From the NCBI GenBank assembly GCA_018700525.1, contig JABITN010000171.1, forward strand, positions 33,411 to 97,410: a stretch of DNA of 64,000 nt, read 5' to 3'. The notes under the pieces are model-generated. The model did not search any database. It had not been told where the DNA came from and saw only the letters and a program-made list of their open reading frames with translations. Positions 28,096 through 37,243 of this stretch are shown here, in pieces. How positions within the stretch are numbered: position 1 is the stretch's first letter; every line of letters starts with the position of its first letter. The stretch comes from Opitutales bacterium (GTDB taxonomy: Bacteria; Verrucomicrobiota; Verrucomicrobiia; Opitutales; Opitutaceae). Made by a program: the position numbers and the translations under genes.

Positions 28096-29595
28096 ATGCC
28101 GCACGAACTACAGCCCAATATCGATCTCGAACGTTTCGAGGCTTTGTCCCTAGAAGGCAACCTCATCCCTGTCTATGCAGATATGATGGCGGATCTCGAA
28201 ACCCCGGTCACTGCGTACGCCAAGCTCAAATCCGAAAGTCCCGCTTTTTTACTCGAATCGATCGAAGGCGGCGAACGCCTCTCGCGCTACACTTTCATCG
28301 CTTGCCGACCGCGCAAGATCATCAAAAGCTTCTGGGAGACCACGTTTATCGAAGAGCAAGGTGAGCCGACCAAAGAAATCCCCACTCCCGAAGATCCGCT
28401 CACGCTGATTCAGGACGAAATCGATCGCTATCACCCTATCGACTTCCCCGAGCTACCTCCATTCACTGGCGGAGCGGTCGGGTATCTTTCCTACGAATAC
28501 ATTTCCCGCGTCGAAAACACCGTTCCTCGCGCAAATACCAACTGCCATAGTTCGCCGCTTACTTACTACATGCTAGCCGATTCGATGGTCATCTTCGATC
28601 GGGCGAAACAAATCATCCGCCTTTTGGTCAATGCACGCCTCGACGCCTACGATTCTCCCAAAGCCGCGTACGAAGCCGCTCTCGCGGAATTACAGAGTCT
28701 TAAAGCAACGCTCGATTCGCCGAACATCGTAAGCCCAGCCTCCCTCGTCCCGCAGTCGGATATCAATATCCCCGACGGCAATTTCGTCAAAGAGGACTTC
28801 GAAGCGATGGTCGAGCAGTCTAAGGAGTACATTCGAGCCGGCGATATTTTCCAAGTCGTACTGAGCCAACGCTTCGAAAAGGATTTCGAGAAAAGTCCCC
28901 TCGATCTCTACCGAGCCCTTCGCACGGTAAATCCATCACCCTACATGTTTCTCCTCGAAGCAGATGGATTCTCCATCATCGGCGCCTCGCCTGAAGTTCA
29001 CGTGAAGCTAACGGGCGACCAAGTGGAAATTCGCCCAATCGCAGGAACGCGCCATCGCGGCAAAACCGAAGCCGAGGATCTCGCTCTTGAAAAAGACCTG
29101 CTCGCCGACGAAAAGGAAAAAGCCGAGCACCTGATGTTAATCGACCTCGCTCGAAACGACATCGGTCGCGTTTGCCAATACGGCTCCGTCCACGTCCCCG
29201 ACTACATGATTGTCGAGCGCTACTCGCACGTCATGCATATCGTTTCGCAGGTTGAAGGCCTAATTCGTCCTGACCAAAATGGGTTCGATTTGATGCGAGC
29301 AACCTTTCCCGCTGGTACCGTCAGCGGCGCTCCGAAGATCCGCGCCATGCAGATCATTTCCGAAAGCGAACCCGATCAACGCGAATTCTATTCCGGCGCT
29401 CTCGGCTACTTCAGCTACAACGGTAATCTCGATTCCTGCATTACGCTTCGGACCGCCATGATAGCGGACAAAAAGGTAATCATCCAAGCCGGTGCTGGCA
29501 TCGTAGCTGATTCCGTCCCGGAAGCCGAATACCAAGAAACGATTTTCAAAGCCTCCGCTTTGTTCAAAGCCGTTTCTCTAGCCGAATCGTTTTAG
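28096..29595 (+). CDS. trpE: Anthranilate synthase component I
   Basis: 499 residues, normal for TrpE. It makes anthranilate from chorismate with ammonia supplied by the glutamine amidotransferase subunit, the first step of tryptophan synthesis. The tryptophan-feedback element is visible as PAFLLESIEGGERLSRYTFI near residues 49-68. The catalytic core shows SIIGASPEVHVKLTGDQVEI, RPIAGTRHRGKTEAED and FPAGTVSGAPKIRAMQI. No trpG follows here, so the partner subunit must be encoded elsewhere. An AAGAGGA ribosome binding site precedes the ATG. No leader peptide or attenuator was recognised in the 170-base upstream gap. Confidence 0.96.
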   Translation: MPHELQPNIDLERFEALSLEGNLIPVYADMMADLETPVTAYAKLKSESPAFLLESIEGGERLSRYTFIACRPRKIIKSFWETTFIEEQGEPTKEIPTPEDPLTLIQDEIDRYHPIDFPELPPFTGGAVGYLSYEYISRVENTVPRANTNCHSSPLTYYMLADSMVIFDRAKQIIRLLVNARLDAYDSPKAAYEAALAELQSLKATLDSPNIVSPASLVPQSDINIPDGNFVKEDFEAMVEQSKEYIRAGDIFQVVLSQRFEKDFEKSPLDLYRALRTVNPSPYMFLLEADGFSIIGASPEVHVKLTGDQVEIRPIAGTRHRGKTEAEDLALEKDLLADEKEKAEHLMLIDLARNDIGRVCQYGSVHVPDYMIVERYSHVMHIVSQVEGLIRPDQNGFDLMRATFPAGTVSGAPKIRAMQIISESEPDQREFYSGALGYFSYNGNLDSCITLRTAMIADKKVIIQAGAGIVADSVPEAEYQETIFKASALFKAVSLAESF

Positions 29596-29868
29596 GGTTC
29601 ACTCTGAAAACGCGGGCTCTGTGGCACGATTTTTAGCGGTTCGTTTATAAATCCGGCGTGAATGCCGCAAGGCTCTGCTATCTACTTGGCTTTAGGCTTT
29701 TGCAGCTTCCAACTCAGGATTAAACTCCTCCTCGTAAATCGGTTTTGCTGCCTAGCCTGCCCACCCCCTTTTAGAGGTTTCGAATCCAAATGAACTAATC
29801 GGAAACCTAAAGCGATTTGTTGGGGTCAAAGAAATCAGCAATCGAACACTCGAAGCCATTCTGAAGTT

Positions 29869-30771
29869 ATGAACGCGACAATCGACGGACCAACCGCGAC
29901 CGGCAATCGCTTCGCGGAAAACGGAATCATCCAGGATTCCGTCAGCGCCACCCCAATCGAAACGGGGATGCTTTCATTTTCAAAATCCGCTCCTCGTCCG
30001 GCGCCAGTCGACACGATGCAACGAAACTGCATCAAGCATTACTTGAATGAAATCGGCAAGATCCCGCTACTCACCAGAGAGCAGGAAATCACCTTAGCCA
30101 ACCGTATTAAGAATGGCGATCTCAAGGCACGGGAACTCATGATCAAATCCAACCTTCGTCTCGTTGTTAAGATCGCCTACAACTATCAGAGCAAAACGAT
30201 CCGCTTACCCATCCACCTCGTCGATAAAATCTCCAAGATCCACAAAATCGCCACCCAACTCACCGAAGAGTTCGGCCGCGAACCGAGCGACGAAGAACTC
30301 TCCGAGGTCCTCGATATGCCGGTCAATAAAATCGCTCACTTGAAATCGGTAAGCGCCCGACCTGCATCGCTCAACGTTCCAATCGGCGCCAATGGCAATC
30401 TAACCGAATTCGGCGAAATAGTGGGCGACGACAACGCGATCTCTCCCTACCAGCTCTTAAGCGAAAAATCCCTTCGAACCGATCTCTCGGAATTGATCTA
30501 TGATCTTGAAGACAGGGAAAGCTCAATAATAAAAATGCGTTTCGGAATCGAAGCCGATTCACCCCTCACTCTTGAAGAAATCGGAAGAATTTTCAGCATA
30601 ACGCGCGAGCAAGTCCGCCAAGTGCAAAACACAGCCCTTTCCAAATTGTGCCGTATCATGTCCCGCAACGAACGCCAACTGACCCTCGAAGAAGTCGAGC
30701 AAGTCAACCGCATGCAAGCTCGCATGAAAATTTTCAGGGAATACTACGAAGAAACGGCCCACGCCCGCTAG
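29869..30771 (+). CDS. SigA/RpoD-type sigma factor with in-frame loss of regions 2.2-2.4
   Basis: 300 residues. Region 1.2 and the start of region 2 are clear: CIKHYLNEIGKIPLLTREQE and MIKSNLRLVVKIAYNY. The next residues are QSKTIRLPIHLVDKISKI, which in the family follow region 2.4. The stretch expected between them, about 50 residues carrying the core-binding helix (ISEGNIGLM) and the -10-recognising segment (LSTYAAWWIKQ), is absent; the join is at Tyr106/Gln107 (base 30187) and keeps the frame. Region 3 (PASLNVPIG) and region 4 (ITREQVRQVQNTALSKL) remain, with region 4.2 diverged from the usual TRERIRQ. It cannot work as an ordinary sigma factor; it may be an inactive paralog or a modulator. 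Expected sequence is recalled from the family. Confidence 0.8.
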   Translation: MNATIDGPTATGNRFAENGIIQDSVSATPIETGMLSFSKSAPRPAPVDTMQRNCIKHYLNEIGKIPLLTREQEITLANRIKNGDLKARELMIKSNLRLVVKIAYNYQSKTIRLPIHLVDKISKIHKIATQLTEEFGREPSDEELSEVLDMPVNKIAHLKSVSARPASLNVPIGANGNLTEFGEIVGDDNAISPYQLLSEKSLRTDLSELIYDLEDRESSIIKMRFGIEADSPLTLEEIGRIFSITREQVRQVQNTALSKLCRIMSRNERQLTLEEVEQVNRMQARMKIFREYYEETAHAR

Positions 30772-31377
30772 CGAACATCGCTCCCAACGTTCATCTAAGC
30801 GCTTCGCTTCTGCGAACGTCGAGCTCTCGTGCGTATCGGGGAGATGTGTTAGCACTGGAGTGGTTATCATGCCGAGGCTTGAAAGTCGGGGCGCTTGCAA
30901 GCCGTTATCAGAAGCGACTGGTTCTGCCTCTTTTTACCTTTCAAATCTCATCATCCGAATTAGATCAAATTTCTCTAATGGATTCTCGCGAATAGAAGAA
31001 TCCTACTTGGTTGTCAGGTAGTACAAACGAAATCAATCTCGGATCATGTGGGCATCCTAAAAGTGTAATTCCAATAGCCATGCCAAGTTTTGCCTTATGT
31101 CCTTTGATGGATGAATTATTTTTTGCAGAGAAAGTAATTCTATGATTTTCAGATAACATGCATGTATTAAAACGCTTGCTGCCGTTTATCGCCGATTGCG
31201 TCAGTCTAGGTTTCCGAACGGGTGCCTTGCGTGAACAATCTAGCACTGCGAAGCCTGATTCCTAACCTGTATAATTCTTGTAAATCACGACTGAGGGGAT
31301 TCAGCGAAGATGCCTATCAGACGTGTAAAAGAGAGGAGAAATTCGCTCAGCAAAAATCCAAAATAAAGAGACAGGTT
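30772..31377. other. Long gap between sigma factor and receiver gene
   Basis: About 600 bases with no recognised gene. A minus-strand frame (30965-31246, 93 residues, ending DNQVGFFYSRESIREI) reads somewhat protein-like but matches no family I know, and its AT content is higher than the neighbours. It may be a remnant or chance. No RNA gene was seen. Confidence 0.5.
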
Positions 31378-32433
31378 TTGAACAAAAAAATTCTCATCGT
31401 CAGAAAAGAAGAGGATGACGCTATCGTGCTATCCTTTCTCTTGTCGGGAACCGGATACCGCACCAGCTCCCATTCCACAGCCCAAACAGCCCTTGATGCT
31501 GCCCGCTTAGAGCAATACGATTTGGCGATCATCGATTGTTCGATTGCTGAAAACCGTCGAGATCTGGACTTCGTTTCCAATCTTAAGGAAACCCAACCTA
31601 AGCTCCCGGTGTTTCTCCTTTCGGAAAATCATGAACTCGACGACGTCATCAGTTGTATTCGAGCAGGGGTTACGCAGATCATCGACGAACCAGAAAACTT
31701 GAAACGCATTTTCGAAGTGACGAACGATTTTTTCGGCAACGACAGCACCGACGGAGGAGATGTTACCTGGGAAGACATACTTGAAGTCGAACGAGCCCTG
31801 GGCACTCTTATCCGAAAGAAAGACGGCGATGTCGACAGCCCCGAAACCGTCGCTAAACGCCTAAGCGAAGAACTCGAACAAGCCCAATCGAAAATTGGCG
31901 AACTCGAGAAGTCGAATAGCTCTTTAAAAATGGCCAGAGACAAGTCGGAAGCGCTTGTCGCCGATATCAAGAATAGCGGCGATGGATCCGAAGTTGGATC
32001 AGCTGACTTCGTAGAACGCCAAACGCAGCTTAAAGAACGCGAACAGCGCTTGAAAGAGCACGAAGCCAAGATCGGAAAACAAAAAGCGGAAGCGGAAATC
32101 ATGTTCTCCGATCTGGAAGCCCGCCAACTCGAAATTGAAGAAAACGGGCACTCACCCAGCGAGGCCGAAGCTGCCGAGATACAAAAGGCCCTCGATTCCG
32201 CTCAATTGGAATGGAACGAGACCCGCCTCGACCTGGAAGCTCAGATCACCGATCTCAACCGCGAAGTAGAACGGGCCAAAGCGAACTCTAATGTTTCCCA
32301 AGAATTGAAGGAGGAGCTTCGCTCGCTTCAGCAATTGCTTCAACAAACCAACGAGGAAGTCGCCGAAAAGGATTTCATCCGCGACCAGAGAGCTAAAGAA
32401 ATCGAAAACCTCAAAGCGCCCACCTCGAAGTAG
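31378..32433 (+). CDS. Receiver-like domain with long coiled coil, 3'-truncated
   Basis: 351 residues if the TTG at 31378 is used, which gives the receiver-like opening NKKILIVRKEEDDAIVLSFL; an upstream GTG at 31222 is possible. Residues 1-120 resemble a two-component receiver: the acidic cluster KEEDD, a possible phospho-acceptor in DLAIIDCSI near residue 53, and LLSENHE. The conserved Lys before Pro is replaced (IIDEPEN), so phosphorylation signalling may be lost. From about residue 140 the protein is a charged coiled coil. It ends at a TAG (32431), after which coiled-coil coding continues in another frame, so this is a shortened form of an originally longer protein. Confidence 0.65.
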   Translation: MNKKILIVRKEEDDAIVLSFLLSGTGYRTSSHSTAQTALDAARLEQYDLAIIDCSIAENRRDLDFVSNLKETQPKLPVFLLSENHELDDVISCIRAGVTQIIDEPENLKRIFEVTNDFFGNDSTDGGDVTWEDILEVERALGTLIRKKDGDVDSPETVAKRLSEELEQAQSKIGELEKSNSSLKMARDKSEALVADIKNSGDGSEVGSADFVERQTQLKEREQRLKEHEAKIGKQKAEAEIMFSDLEARQLEIEENGHSPSEAEAAEIQKALDSAQLEWNETRLDLEAQITDLNREVERAKANSNVSQELKEELRSLQQLLQQTNEEVAEKDFIRDQRAKEIENLKAPTSK

Positions 32434-32995
32434 GCCAAGTCGCCGTTCAAACAATCGAGGACCTCGAAGAAAAGAAGCGAATGCTCGAGGTCGAATGTCT
32501 CAAGCCCCATTAAAAGAGCAACAAATTTGAAGAAGACAAACGAAACTTCGACGAAAAATTCGACGCTAGGCAACGCGAGATCGACGCCAATAAACGCTAT
32601 GCGGAAATTTCGCCTCGCGAACTCCAAAATCGCTTCAAGGAAGAGCAATTAACCCTCAAAGTAGACTCCGCTAAATTTAAAGATCAATCCCGCCAGTTTG
32701 AGCAAACCAAGCAGAACTTCGAAGAGCAGCTTGGGATGTTCGGGCCCTTCCAAGCCATCCGGAGCCTGCACCAGCTCTGACAACCCCTGAAAAGTAGCAA
32801 AGCGCTCCGACTGTAGTCGCTCCAACCGAAGTCGCTCTCAAGTTCGAGCCATGCGTCGCCCGCCAAGATGACACGCCACCGCCACCTTCGACCGACGACA
32901 AATTCCAACCGAAAACTTGGGATAGTCCGCCGAAGAAAAACCGCAAATGCAACCGAGGTCCCCTCCGTATCGGAGGCCGTCCTCCTATCGCCTAA
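32434..32995 (+). pseudogene. Frameshifted 3' remainder of the receiver/coiled-coil gene
   Basis: Shifting frame just before the TAG at 32431 continues the coiled coil (VAVQTIEDLEEKKRMLEVEC). A TAA at 32511 then interrupts it, and the same frame goes on with FEEDKRNFDEKFDARQREID to a TGA at 32778. A third frame carries a Pro-rich tail (TPPPPSTDDKFQPKTW) to a TAA at 32993, itself with an internal TAG near 32795. At least two frameshifts and two nonsense codons separate these pieces. The last bases overlap the stop of the convergent formylglycine-generating enzyme gene. Confidence 0.75.
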
Positions 32996-33996
32996 GCATC
33001 CATCGCCGTCCGGAAACCCATATTTCCGGTCGACGTATCCGGAGTATTCGAAGTCCTCGCCGCAACGCGATAGCGATTGCAATAGCTGTTGTGGCACAGA
33101 TACGACCCGCCTTTCATTACTTTCCGATCACCTCCGTCTGGACCTTGGGGATCGAGCCCATTGCGGCTCGCTGAATTTTCGGTCGCATACCAGTCGTGGC
33201 ACCACTCCCAAACATTACCCGCGACATTGTACATTCCGAATCCATTGGCCCGAAAAGACTTCACCGGCGCAGCACCGATGTAGCCGTCTTCCGCTGAATT
33301 CGAATTCGGAAACTGTCCCTGCCAAATATTGCAGCGATGCTTTCCTTCCGGGGTCAACTCGTCACCCCATGCGTAAAGTTTTTGCTCCAGACCCCCACGA
33401 GCCGCTTTCTCCCATTCCGCTTCGGTCGGAAGACGATGTCCCTTCCATTTGCAGTAAGCGACCGCATCATTCCAAGAAATATGAACGGCTGGATGGTCCA
33501 TTCGCTTCTTTATATTCGAACCTGAACCTTCCGGTTTTCTCCAATAAGCGCCCTCTATCCCGTACCACCACTCTAGGCCTTGGACGCTTTGAGGCTTCAA
33601 GCGCTTCAACACCGACTTCGAAAGCAAAATTCGAAAAACGTAGGTCCAACCAAATCGTTCGGCTTCGGTGACAAAACCCGTGTCGTCGATAAATTCCCCA
33701 AACTCGCGATTCGTTACGCAACATTTGGAAATCCAATACGACCTGAGGTTTACCTCCCTGACCGGCTTCTCGCCGTCCGCATCCCAGCCTTCCTCGCTAT
33801 CCGTTCCCATCAGGAACGCTCCGGAATCGACCAACACCATCTCCGAATGGTCTCCGTAATGGGAAGCGCGTTTCGACAAAGCCTCGTCTACGCTCTTCGC
33901 CTCTCCACCGCAACAAGGAGCCGGAGCTGGATTTGTTGGCATGCAACAACTTTTCTTTTCTTCTGAGGGCATAACGGAAACGGACTCAGCAGTCAT
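32992..33996 (-). CDS. Formylglycine-generating enzyme (sulfatase-maturing, SUMF1/FGE family)
   Basis: 334 residues. FGE oxidises a Cys in the CxPxR motif of sulfatases to formylglycine. The family blocks are present: DSGAFLMGTDSEEGWDADGE, PTEAEWEKAARGGLEQKLYA and GNVWEWCHDWY. The copper-binding active-site pair is intact as SYLCHNSYC, Cys301 and Cys306, followed by RYRVAARTSNTPDTSTGNMG. This marks a real FGE rather than a generic SUMF1-domain protein. The N-terminus has two Cys pairs (KSCCMP and APCCGG) and no classical signal peptide. The two sulfatases in this window have matching FGly motifs and are likely clients. Confidence 0.92.
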   Translation of the reverse strand: MTAESVSVMPSEEKKSCCMPTNPAPAPCCGGEAKSVDEALSKRASHYGDHSEMVLVDSGAFLMGTDSEEGWDADGEKPVREVNLRSYWISKCCVTNREFGEFIDDTGFVTEAERFGWTYVFRILLSKSVLKRLKPQSVQGLEWWYGIEGAYWRKPEGSGSNIKKRMDHPAVHISWNDAVAYCKWKGHRLPTEAEWEKAARGGLEQKLYAWGDELTPEGKHRCNIWQGQFPNSNSAEDGYIGAAPVKSFRANGFGMYNVAGNVWEWCHDWYATENSASRNGLDPQGPDGGDRKVMKGGSYLCHNSYCNRYRVAARTSNTPDTSTGNMGFRTAMDA

Positions 33997-34312
33997 GATC
34001 GACTTGCATGAGGTCGCATGTCAATAATCCTCCCGATTTGGATACAAAAGTAGCAGTTTCGCACTAGCTGTGTCGGAGGAGCGGCCTGGTCATCTTAGGA
34101 GCTTTTTGATGAGTAACACCCCGACGTTGAAAACGTTTAAGACAGGGACCTAAATAAAGCATTCCCTGGGCAAACCCCGAGATATTTCAAAGGTAGCGAC
34201 GAAGCCCTTCGACAGGCTCGGGATCTGCGACAAGCTGCGAGGAATTTACCCAGAGGAAATAAAGATGTCTTTCGACAAGCTTTGAGCTATTTAACCAAAG
34301 CTGGAACAAACC
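33997..34312. other. Intergenic gap with CGACARGCT repeats
   Basis: About 315 bases. It contains three copies of CGACARGCT (34210-34218, 34228-34236, 34273-34281). The first lies in the frequently seen extragenic motif CCCTTCGACAGGCTCGGG. Nothing else was recognised. Confidence 0.55.
34210..34281 (+). repeat. Three short CGACARGCT direct repeats
   Basis: Nine-base units at 34210, 34228 and 34273, with spacing of 18 and 45 bases. They resemble pieces of extragenic palindromes rather than operators, but the function is unknown. Confidence 0.5.
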
Positions 34313-34783
34313 TCAAAGAGGGAGCGATTCGTTTTCGTTTACTTGATCGATCATTCTGGAGTTTTCGCCTAGAACGCCATGAGCCGACGATGAATTGGAT
34401 GCGTTGCGAAACAGTTCGCGGTTCAGATTCCAAATTCCCAACTTTGCCGCTCTAGCTTCGTCTTCAGCCGTCAAGATCGAGTTCATCAATCCAATTCCGC
34501 GAGACTCGAAGCGGGCAAATCCTTTTCGAAGCATGAGTTCGTTTAGCGAATCTCCGCCCAATACCTGCAGATCGACATACATAACCCATCCCACCTCTTT
34601 TAAGACCGCCATCCGGAATTGACCGTCTCTCGCAATTCCGTCGATAAGCTCGAAAGCATCCTTCAACGCTCTTTCGTCTCCGGGAGGAAATCCAATTCCT
34701 GCAAGGATAACACGCCAATTTCTCCCTTCGTAGCCTACCTCCAGGCTATTGCCGTCTATCACCTCTATTACCTGCACGTTCAC
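34313..34783 (-). CDS. SNase-fold (thermonuclease-like) protein
   Basis: 156 residues from a GTG; no ATG lies between it and the upstream stop. VQVIEVIDGNSLEVGYEG and NWRVILAGIGFPPGDERAL resemble the beta-barrel of staphylococcal nuclease-like domains, and ARAAKLGIWN is the typical end of the domain. Some catalytic positions (the Asp and Arg of the usual RLxGIDxPE) are replaced (AGIGFPP), so nuclease activity is doubtful. No signal peptide is visible, unlike most thermonucleases. It stands alone between the FGE gene and the IS3 relic. Confidence 0.7.
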   Translation of the reverse strand: MNVQVIEVIDGNSLEVGYEGRNWRVILAGIGFPPGDERALKDAFELIDGIARDGQFRMAVLKEVGWVMYVDLQVLGGDSLNELMLRKGFARFESRGIGLMNSILTAEDEARAAKLGIWNLNRELFRNASNSSSAHGVLGENSRMIDQVNENESLPL

Positions 34784-34903
34784 AATTCGATTGCCCAGTT
34801 TGGTCCATGGTAGCCTTTGCTAAACGCATTGAAGGTGCTGGTCGAGATTACGCGAACAGTGCCGCTTGAATAGTTAGTCTGGGCCTTTAGAAGGACCCAT
34901 ACA

Positions 34904-35616
34904 ATGAAAGGCAAAAGATACACTACAGAACAGAAGATCCGCGTTCTGCCCGAGGCGGCTGCATCGCAGCACGTTCGCCTACCGGGCGAAACAGCTGGAT
35001 GCCTGGCTCTCGAAGCTGAAGTCCGCGGTTCGTCGAGGCCCCTCCAACGGCCTTCCGACCAAGGCGACGCACCGCAATCACGTCTGGACTTGGGACTTCG
35101 TTCACGACACCACGATGTGCGGCGGAACGCTTCGCATGCTCAATATCCTCGACGAGTACACTCGGGAATGCCTATGCGTCCACGCGGATCGCCGGATCAA
35201 CGCCCGCAAGGTCAGGCGGATTACGTCCGCGTTGATCGAGCGCCATGGAGTGCCCGAGCACATCCGCAGCGACAACGGTTCGGAGTTCATCGAACGCGGG
35301 CTACGCCACTTGCTTGCCGAGAATAGGATCAAGACGCTCTACATAGAGCCGGTAAGCCCTTGGCAGAATGGATACGTGGAAAGCTTCAATGCTCGCTTCC
35401 GAGAGGAATGCCTTGACCGAGAGTATCTTTGGACTCTGACCGAGGCTCGAGTGGTAATCGAAGACTGACGATGGAAGTACAACAATATACGGCCCCATCG
35501 CTCGTTGGGCTACATTACTCCACTGGAGTTCTCCCAATAACTGCTGGAGGAAAGCTAACCAAACCAATGTCTGGCCTCCAGTCGGCCTACGGCTTCCTTG
35601 CGACCCGACATTGACA
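34904..35616 (+). pseudogene. IS3-family transposase relic (orfA 5' end joined to orfB)
   Basis: The first codons read MKGKRYTTEQKIRVL, the start of an IS3 OrfA. The sequence then jumps to the middle of OrfB (frame of 35115): AWLSKLKSAVRRGPSNGLPT, NHVWTWDFVHDTT, then the integrase core LNILDEYTREC, HIRSDNGSEFIE and PWQNGYVESFNARFREECLD with DDE-type residues. A TGA at 35466 interrupts the final block, which continues RWKYNNIRPHRSLGYITPLE in frame. Most of OrfA and the OrfB N-terminus are missing. Terminal inverted repeats could not be identified. The copy is inactive. Confidence 0.88.
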
Positions 35617-36101
35617 AACTATACAACATTAACCACATCCTCAATACGTCCAGACTAACGAAAGCAATGGCTCATTTTGGATAACTCGACCAGGACGGAG
35701 CTATAATAATAACGAAAATCACTTTTTTGCAAAATTTAAGAATCAATAGCCGAACTTTCCGACACCATTGTTATCGGTCTTAATCCGTGAATTTTTATAG
35801 CGTATCGTCTAGTATTCAGGTTTTTCGCACAAATAACAATATGACGCTATCCAATTCATCGCTCGCCGAACCGCCCACCTAAACTCCAATAAAGCCTTTC
35901 CCTTAAGCGCTATTCAGTACAACCAGTAATCCTAGGGGGCTGTTTTTCGAATGAACTCGAAATTATCCCTCTTGAATCGCGCAAATTTCCAAAAAGACTT
36001 GTGAAAAAGAAATGAAGGCATTTTCGTACTGACTCGCTCCATTCTCATTCCAGTGATCAAACTACTGGTTCAGCGATTTCTCCTTCAACTAGTCTCCTTT
36101 T
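35617..36101. other. Gap between IS3 relic and Mrp operon
   Basis: About 485 bases, AT-rich. No gene or structured repeat was recognised; the Mrp operon promoter should lie in the right half but no convincing boxes were found. Confidence 0.55.
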
Positions 36102-36596
36102 ATGTATCGGCTCAGCATTTTCCTACTCCTTTGCGGAATCTGGATAGTATTTTCGGGACAATTCGACGCCTTTCATCTTGCCCTTGGTGTTCTGTCTGCA
36201 GCTTTTATTACAGCGATCTCTTCGAGCTTCCTGTTCGTCGACCGATCAAAGGGATTCGGAGCCCGATTGAGGCAAATCACCCTGCTTCCGGGATTCCTCG
36301 TTTGGATGCTCTATCAGATCCTCCTTTCGAACATCCACATTCTTAAGCTAGCCTTCTCATCCGGCGAAATCCCGGAGGTCAAACCGTCTCTCGTTCGCAT
36401 CAAGACGAATCTGAAAACCGATTTCGGCAAATGGATGCTAGCCAACTCCATCACTCTTACCCCCGGAACCATTACGATCAGTATCGAAGGCGATGAATTG
36501 CTCATCCATTCTATCAGCAGCGAAACCACCGAAGGGGTTTTGGACGATTCCATGGAACGCAAGATCGCTCGAATCTTCGAACCGGAGAGCCAGTAA
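36102..36596 (+). CDS. mrpE: Mrp antiporter subunit E
   Basis: 164 residues with two or three N-terminal hydrophobic segments (residues 3-45 and about 62-82) and the conserved C-terminal block SLVRIKTNLKTDFGKWMLAN followed by SITLTPGTITISIEGDELLI. This is the MrpE/MnhE signature. The subunit sits in the cytoplasmic membrane as a peripheral part of the Mrp complex that exchanges sodium (or other monovalent cations) for protons. First gene of the operon; mrpF starts 4 bases later. Confidence 0.93.
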   Translation: MYRLSIFLLLCGIWIVFSGQFDAFHLALGVLSAAFITAISSSFLFVDRSKGFGARLRQITLLPGFLVWMLYQILLSNIHILKLAFSSGEIPEVKPSLVRIKTNLKTDFGKWMLANSITLTPGTITISIEGDELLIHSISSETTEGVLDDSMERKIARIFEPESQ

Positions 36597-36599
36597 ACG

Positions 36600-36905
36600 A
36601 TGGAAAACTTCTTCATTCTAACCGGAGTCGCGATCTTCGCCCTTATGCTCCCAATCCTTTATCGGATCATCGTTGGGCCAACCGCAATCGACCGAATCGT
36701 AGCCGTCAATATGATCGGAACCAAGACGATGGTCTTGCTCATTATCATCGGGATGCTTTTCAAGCGCGTGGATATGTTCGTCGATTTCGCACTCACCTAC
36801 GCTCTGCTAAACTTTATCGGTTCACTCGCGGCTGCTCGGTTCTTCGACCGCGTAAATCCTGACAAACAAATCGCCAACCTCGAAACCAAGGAGCAAGAGT
36901 CATGA
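36600..36905 (+). CDS. mrpF: Mrp antiporter subunit F
   Basis: 101 residues with three transmembrane helices. RIIVGPTAIDRIVAVNMIGT and FVDFALTYALLNFIGSLAAA are the conserved MrpF/MnhF motifs. Small membrane subunit of the antiporter. It overlaps mrpG by 4 bases. Confidence 0.93.
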   Translation: MENFFILTGVAIFALMLPILYRIIVGPTAIDRIVAVNMIGTKTMVLLIIIGMLFKRVDMFVDFALTYALLNFIGSLAAARFFDRVNPDKQIANLETKEQES

Positions 36906-37243
36906 TAATCGAAATCATCTGCATCGTTTTGGTGCTCAGCGGCCTCCTTTTTTTAGTCGGCGGAGCAATCGGCATTATCCGTTTTCCCGATTTCTACACC
37001 CGCATGCACGCGGCTGGTAAAGGTGATACGATGTCGGTATTTCTCATCCTTATTGGGGTCGCGATCTACCAACTAAACGACTTCTCAATCGCTAACCTCT
37101 TGGTCGCAGGCAAAATATTCTTCATCACGATCTTCATCATGTGGGCAGGTCCGACCAGTACGCATGCCCTTATAAAGGCCGGTATAGATGAAGGCCAAAA
37201 AGTTTGGACCCGCGAAGACAAGAAAGGAAAGCCCGACGCATGA
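36902..37243 (+). CDS. mrpG: Mrp antiporter subunit G
   Basis: 113 residues with three helices. FLVGGAIGIIRFPDFYTRMH and AAGKGDTMSV are the MrpG/MnhG signature; WAGPTSTHALIKAG closes the conserved part. It overlaps the next gene by 4 bases (ATGA). Confidence 0.94.
   Translation: MIIEIICIVLVLSGLLFLVGGAIGIIRFPDFYTRMHAAGKGDTMSVFLILIGVAIYQLNDFSIANLLVAGKIFFITIFIMWAGPTSTHALIKAGIDEGQKVWTREDKKGKPDA

Noticed and set aside
30965..31246. Minus-strand frame of 93 codons
   Set aside because: It reads slightly protein-like but has no recognised motif, no clear ribosome binding site and no operon context; left as part of the intergenic note.
16439..35468. Idea that TGA is read as Trp, because TGA interrupts the phoD-like and IS3-like frames, in the IS3 case where Trp is expected
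   Set aside because: Many intact genes here end in TGA (for example the ATGA overlaps), and both broken genes carry other lesions such as frameshifts or deletions. They are ordinary pseudogenes.
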